Below, in pieces: positions 60,400 to 64,000 of a stretch of 64,000 nt of DNA. This stretch comes from Sphagnum compactum (Eukaryota; Bryophyta; Sphagnopsida; Sphagnales). The notes under the pieces were generated by a model, which saw nothing but the letters and a program-made list of their open reading frames with translations, had not been told where the DNA came from and made no database searches. Position 1 is the stretch's first letter. The number at the start of each line of letters is the position of its first letter. Location of the stretch: the NCBI GenBank assembly GCA_965153455.1, contig OZ234501.1, positions 9,052,001 through 9,116,000 of the forward strand, read 5' to 3'. A program made the translations under genes and the position numbers.

Positions 60400-61480
60400 A
60401 AATCTTTAAATATAAATAATTGAAATGTTGAACATTTTTTGCAATACTTTACCACTTCCACCATGTGCACAAAGTTGGCACAAGTATCCCAAAACTTGTC
60501 TTTCCTTATATTAACTCGAACAACTTTTGTTTTGATCAACGACTTCTAATGATGGGTGCCACACAACATGTTGACAAAATTTGTCTAATTAAGATCGACA
60601 ATAGTTTACTCAATGGTAGGTCTTAGTTTAAACAACCTTTCAGCCATTAAAAAATTAGTTGCAAATCATGTTTCAATAGGGTTTAAAACCATAAGGTTGG
60701 TCTCATAACAACGAAAGATTACTAATGGCGCATGGTGTTGTTGTATGAAAGAAACAATGACTTTTGCCTTTTCACAATCACCCATGTTGATTTCCCTTAA
60801 TTTTCTAATAGCAAGTCTAGACAATTAGTAGCACAACCTTGAAAGTAAAACTTGGAAAATGATAGGTTAAATGGCTAGCCATACTTTTCATGCTCGAAGT
60901 GTTGTTTGTACAAATTTGTACAATGTTGTCACCTTCAAAGGTTTCAATGTATCTAGGCAATGCATTACATATACATAATGGGTGTTTTTTCACTCCCTAG
61001 TTGTGTTAATGGAACCTATGAATACATCATCACTTGGACAAGCAAACATTATGTTCAATAATGGATGTCTTGCAACATTGTCCCAACCACTAGAACAAAT
61101 GGTAGTTCCATATTTGTAAATCAAATTCTGCATCCTTTCAATCATTTGTTTAGACATGTCAACAACCTTGGATAGTTTTTAAAAATATGTGCATAATCCA
61201 TGGTGTGATGGGGGTTTGTAGTAGGTTCCAAATTCAGAGGTTGCTTTCATAGCTTTTATGAATGCTCATTGTTGCACAACATTGAAAGGGATGTTCATTT
61301 CGAAAAAGAAAGTTGTCGACTTCTTGTCCAAATCTTGTTTTTTGGATGAATTCAATCCCTCAAACAATGAAACATGTTTAAAAGTTTGAATGTTATTATT
61401 TGTGGGTTTATTTGGACCTTTTGTGTTGTTTGAATGGAGTGCAAATTCAAGCACCTTCCACTCAAAACATCAAAATAAAT
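60400..61480 (-). pseudogene. Decayed hAT transposase (DUF659-type)
   Basis: On the minus strand from 61454 down: MNIPFNVVQQ followed by AFIKAMKATSEFGTYYKPPS, then SSGWDNVARHPLLNI near 61090, a central part with stops, HAPLVIFRCYETNLMVL near 60700, and FWDTCANFVHMVE near 60480. This order matches the DUF659 hAT transposases of plants, a different lineage from the remnant at 3.4-6.2 kb. Stops and frameshifts are frequent. The C-terminal dimerisation block is not visible. It is followed on the plus strand by the LTR at 61605. Confidence 0.75.
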
Positions 61481-61604
61481 TTTGCTTCCACCCAAGGATT
61501 TTGTGTTTCAATGGTCACTCATTTGTTCGCCCATTAGGGAAATGGGCTAATACTTCCATGTTGTCTAGTGCTGGAGGGACAAATCTTTCACACTGGGCAA
61601 ATAA

Positions 61605-62253
61605 TGTCACGGATGCCAATGTTATGGAGTTCATTCATTTGAATGTTCATCCATGTACCTAGCTTTTAATTTAGTTTCAATTCATTCTTAATTAACATTT
61701 AGTTAAGTTTTAATTCAGTTCTAGTTTATTTTTAATTCCCTTTAATTAAATCTTAGTTAAATTTTAGTTAAATCTAAATTAATTCCCAATCAACTTTGAG
61801 TTAAGTCCCAATTAAGTCCCAATTAACTCAAAGTTAAGTCCCAATTAAATCCCAATTAATTCAAAGTTAAATCCTAGTTAACTTTTAGTTAAATCCCAGT
61901 TAACTTTCAGTTAAGTTTTAGTCAACTCCATAGTTGATTCTCAGTTAGGAAGATTCTTAAAAAGTTTGTTTACTCAATGCACACATAGAAGCCTCCTTGG
62001 AAGCTTCCTTGAGCTAGGTCCCCAAAGAAGTATAAAATAGAAGTAACATTGTCACTTTTTTTTATGTTCATGTTTACATATGTTAGCATAATAAATATCC
62101 GTTTTCACATTTGTCTTGCACATATCATGTTATTGTTTTTAATTCTTATGTTCTTATTTTTGAATCACATAATCTTGTCTTGTTCCTTGTTTGAAAGTTA
62201 AACCTAAATTTTTCCTTTAACTTTTATTCTTGTGGATCTTTATGTCCTTGACA
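61605..62253 (+). mobile_element. LTR of gypsy family 2 (5' LTR of a truncated element)
   Basis: TGTCAC...TTGACA, 649 bp, related along its length to the solo LTR at 15356-16051. It has a TATA-like GTATAAAATAG near 62031 and a U3 array of TTAGTTAA / CCCAATTAA short repeats (61670-61940). Leader and gag sequence follow, so this is the 5' LTR. No second LTR is present downstream in the window. Confidence 0.75.
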
Positions 62254-62446
62254 GCTTGAAAAGATTCTAACAAATCTATGTTTAATTTTATGTCTATGAG
62301 TCATTTAGGAGCTAAATTCCTTTTGGAATTGAGTGTGGATTACCCCTTTTCTTCAAAGGAAAAGTTTTTTAAAAAGTTGATTGAGGTTGTGGATTACCCA
62401 CTTGTTGGTGTCATATTTCATGGTGTTTGTAATCATATTTACATCC

Positions 62447-62929
62447 ATGGAAGAAGTCTTTACTGTCCTTAGGAATTTTGATCAGGAAAATCAAACATTT
62501 CATGAATTTGTTGCTCATTTGCAAACCAATTAAGCTTCGACCTCTTTAGGATATGTCTCGGGAACACAACCACAACGAAAGGATCCATGGATTAGCCTAC
62601 CTAACAAGTTTGATGGCACATATTCAAAGTTTCGAGGTTTTGTCAACCAAGTGCATTTGGTCATCCAATTTCATCCTCATCGATATCCAATTGGCCTAAC
62701 TCAAGTTGGACTCATTGGCACCTTGTTGTCAAGCACAGCCCTTGATTGGTTCGCACCTTTGTTGAAACATCAATCACCCTTGTTCAACGATTTTGAAGTG
62801 TTTCTTGAAGAGTTCAATGCCACCTTCAGAGATTCACACAAAGCATGCACATTTAACATCAAGATACCATCTCTTTATCAAGGATCATGTTCAACTATAG
62901 TGTTAAGGCTAGAAAGTTCTCTAGGCTAG
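62447..62929 (+). pseudogene. gag remnant of gypsy family 2
   Basis: From ATG 62447 the frame encodes VFTVLRNFDQENQTFHEFVA, like the Leu/Gln-rich start of gag at 34684. It hits TAA at 62531-62533, then continues in the same frame with LPNKFDGTYSKFRGFVNQVH, GTLLSSTALDWFAPLLKHQS and NDFEVFLEEFNATFRDS, clearly homologous to the gag at 34831. Similarity stops at about 62903, where unrelated AT-rich sequence begins. Nucleocapsid and pol are missing. Confidence 0.8.
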
Positions 62930-64000
62930 TTTTGAAGAATTTTAACTTTGTACCGAAAAATCAGATTTTATCAATTATATATATATATCGATTTTACACT
63001 TCTACCAATTTCACGTTTCTATCGACTTTACATTACTACCGATTTTAGGTTACTATTAATTTTAGATCACTATTGGTTTTAGGTCACTACCAAATTTGAA
63101 AAGTGGTTTATTAATAGAATAAAAAAATCCACTATCGCCTTTGACTTTAGTTCCAAGTTTAGATGAAAGATAAGGGTGGATAACTTGGAATTTAGGAGGA
63201 TTTTTAAGGATTTTCATTTTTTTTAGATACCCACTGTTTTTTTACAAACTCAAGAATTTTTCTCTTAGAAAAGTTAAAGGGGTCTTTTTCTGATATTTGT
63301 TTTTGACATGACAATAATGTAATTTGGCACTTTGAAGTTTTCACATGAAGTGAGTTTTGTTTTTGGTCCATTTTTTTGTTTTACAAAGTGCGTTGAAGTT
63401 ATTTTCCTTACTTGTTTTGGACATGCTATAGAGTTATTATATTGTTATTTATTTTTCCTTAAGAGAAAGTGATAGACTATTTGCCTAATTGTTTTCCATT
63501 TTTTTAAAAGTGACTATTTGTCATCAAACATTAGTAAATTTGAGGTGCTGAAGTTTGTCTGGATTTTCAACGAGAATCCAAAAACATAAGAAAATTCACC
63601 AGGTGGGCCTAATATATGGCGACCATTATGTGGATACAAAACCAGGATTTTTGGTTCAATAGCTCTTTTGTTGACAGATTCAATAAATGTTATTTGTCTT
63701 CACTGGAAAAACAAATAATATTTCTTCCAAAATTTTCATTGTTTATGCAATTTGTTTTTTTGTTCAAAACTAAAAAAAACATAATAAAATCTTTAATGTA
63801 GGTGTGAACTACTTTCGTTTTTGAAAGATGACAATTGTGTTGACAAGGAGTATGAGGAAGCAAATGAATGAGGTGTTGTAATGAAAAGGTGGGGATGTGC
63901 TTTTAACTAGTTAGGGAGGACAATTTCACACGATGGATCGGGAAGGCCTTGTTATGTTACATGTGGCAAAACAGTAGGAGGTCGAAATCAACATTAAAAG
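62930..64000. other. AT-rich end of window, nothing recognised
   Basis: A run of short CACTACCGATTTTA-like repeats occurs near 63000-63090. No gene or further element part is seen to the window edge. Confidence 0.45.

Noticed and set aside
1-64000. CRISPR array, prophage or bacterial operon
   Set aside because: Spacing, repeats and gene content are those of plant nuclear DNA; no array of identical short repeats with unique spacers exists.

Overview
The window is nuclear DNA of a land plant: AT-rich, gene-poor and full of repeats. It carries introns with GT/AG borders, a decayed chloroplast rbcL insert, and hAT, CACTA, Harbinger-like and Ty3/gypsy elements. The style of the hAT and DUF7869-like remnants, together with a chromodomain gypsy element whose gag resembles Tcn1-like elements of fungi, mosses and lycophytes, suggests a seed-free plant or possibly a gymnosperm. 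That placement is an inference; nothing here fixes the species.

Only a few genes look real. One family of unknown membrane proteins occurs four times: copy A (10470-11606, minus), copy B (30608-33039, minus, two exons, the only clearly intact copy), copy C (55206-55587, plus, truncated pseudogene) and copy D (about 58600-58960, plus, heavily decayed). Next to D is an intact 196-residue gene (59312-59902) of an uncharacterised family, apparently made of two related halves. The other coding-like stretches are transposon remains: hAT at 3.4-6.2 kb and 60.4-61.5 kb, a DUF7869-like ORF at 17.4-19.05 kb, an unidentified decayed ORF at 14.3-15.3 kb, and gag of a second gypsy family at 62.4-62.9 kb.

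The main structure is a 4.34-kb inverted duplication. The left arm is 32662-42687 and the right arm 51247-55587, separated by an 8.56-kb spacer. The left arm is interrupted by a full-length chromovirus (33963-39637) with two LTRs and a perfect 5-bp target duplication. The right arm keeps the matching empty site (about 54309), so the element arrived after the duplication, or the duplication copied an unoccupied site. The outer breakpoint lies inside exon 1 of gene B and created the truncated copy C. The spacer holds a 2,863-bp non-autonomous CACTA element (45097-47959, TSD AAA) filled with a 25-bp minisatellite.

Other elements are a solo LTR at 15356-16051 that matches the LTR at 61605-62253, a CACTA-like MITE at 25140-25293, a Tourist/Harbinger-like MITE at 57834-58197, a GC-rich foldback upstream of gene A (12048-12250) and many degenerate tandem arrays with periods from 25 to about 340 bp. 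I found no CRISPR array, rRNA, convincing tRNA gene or prokaryotic operon.
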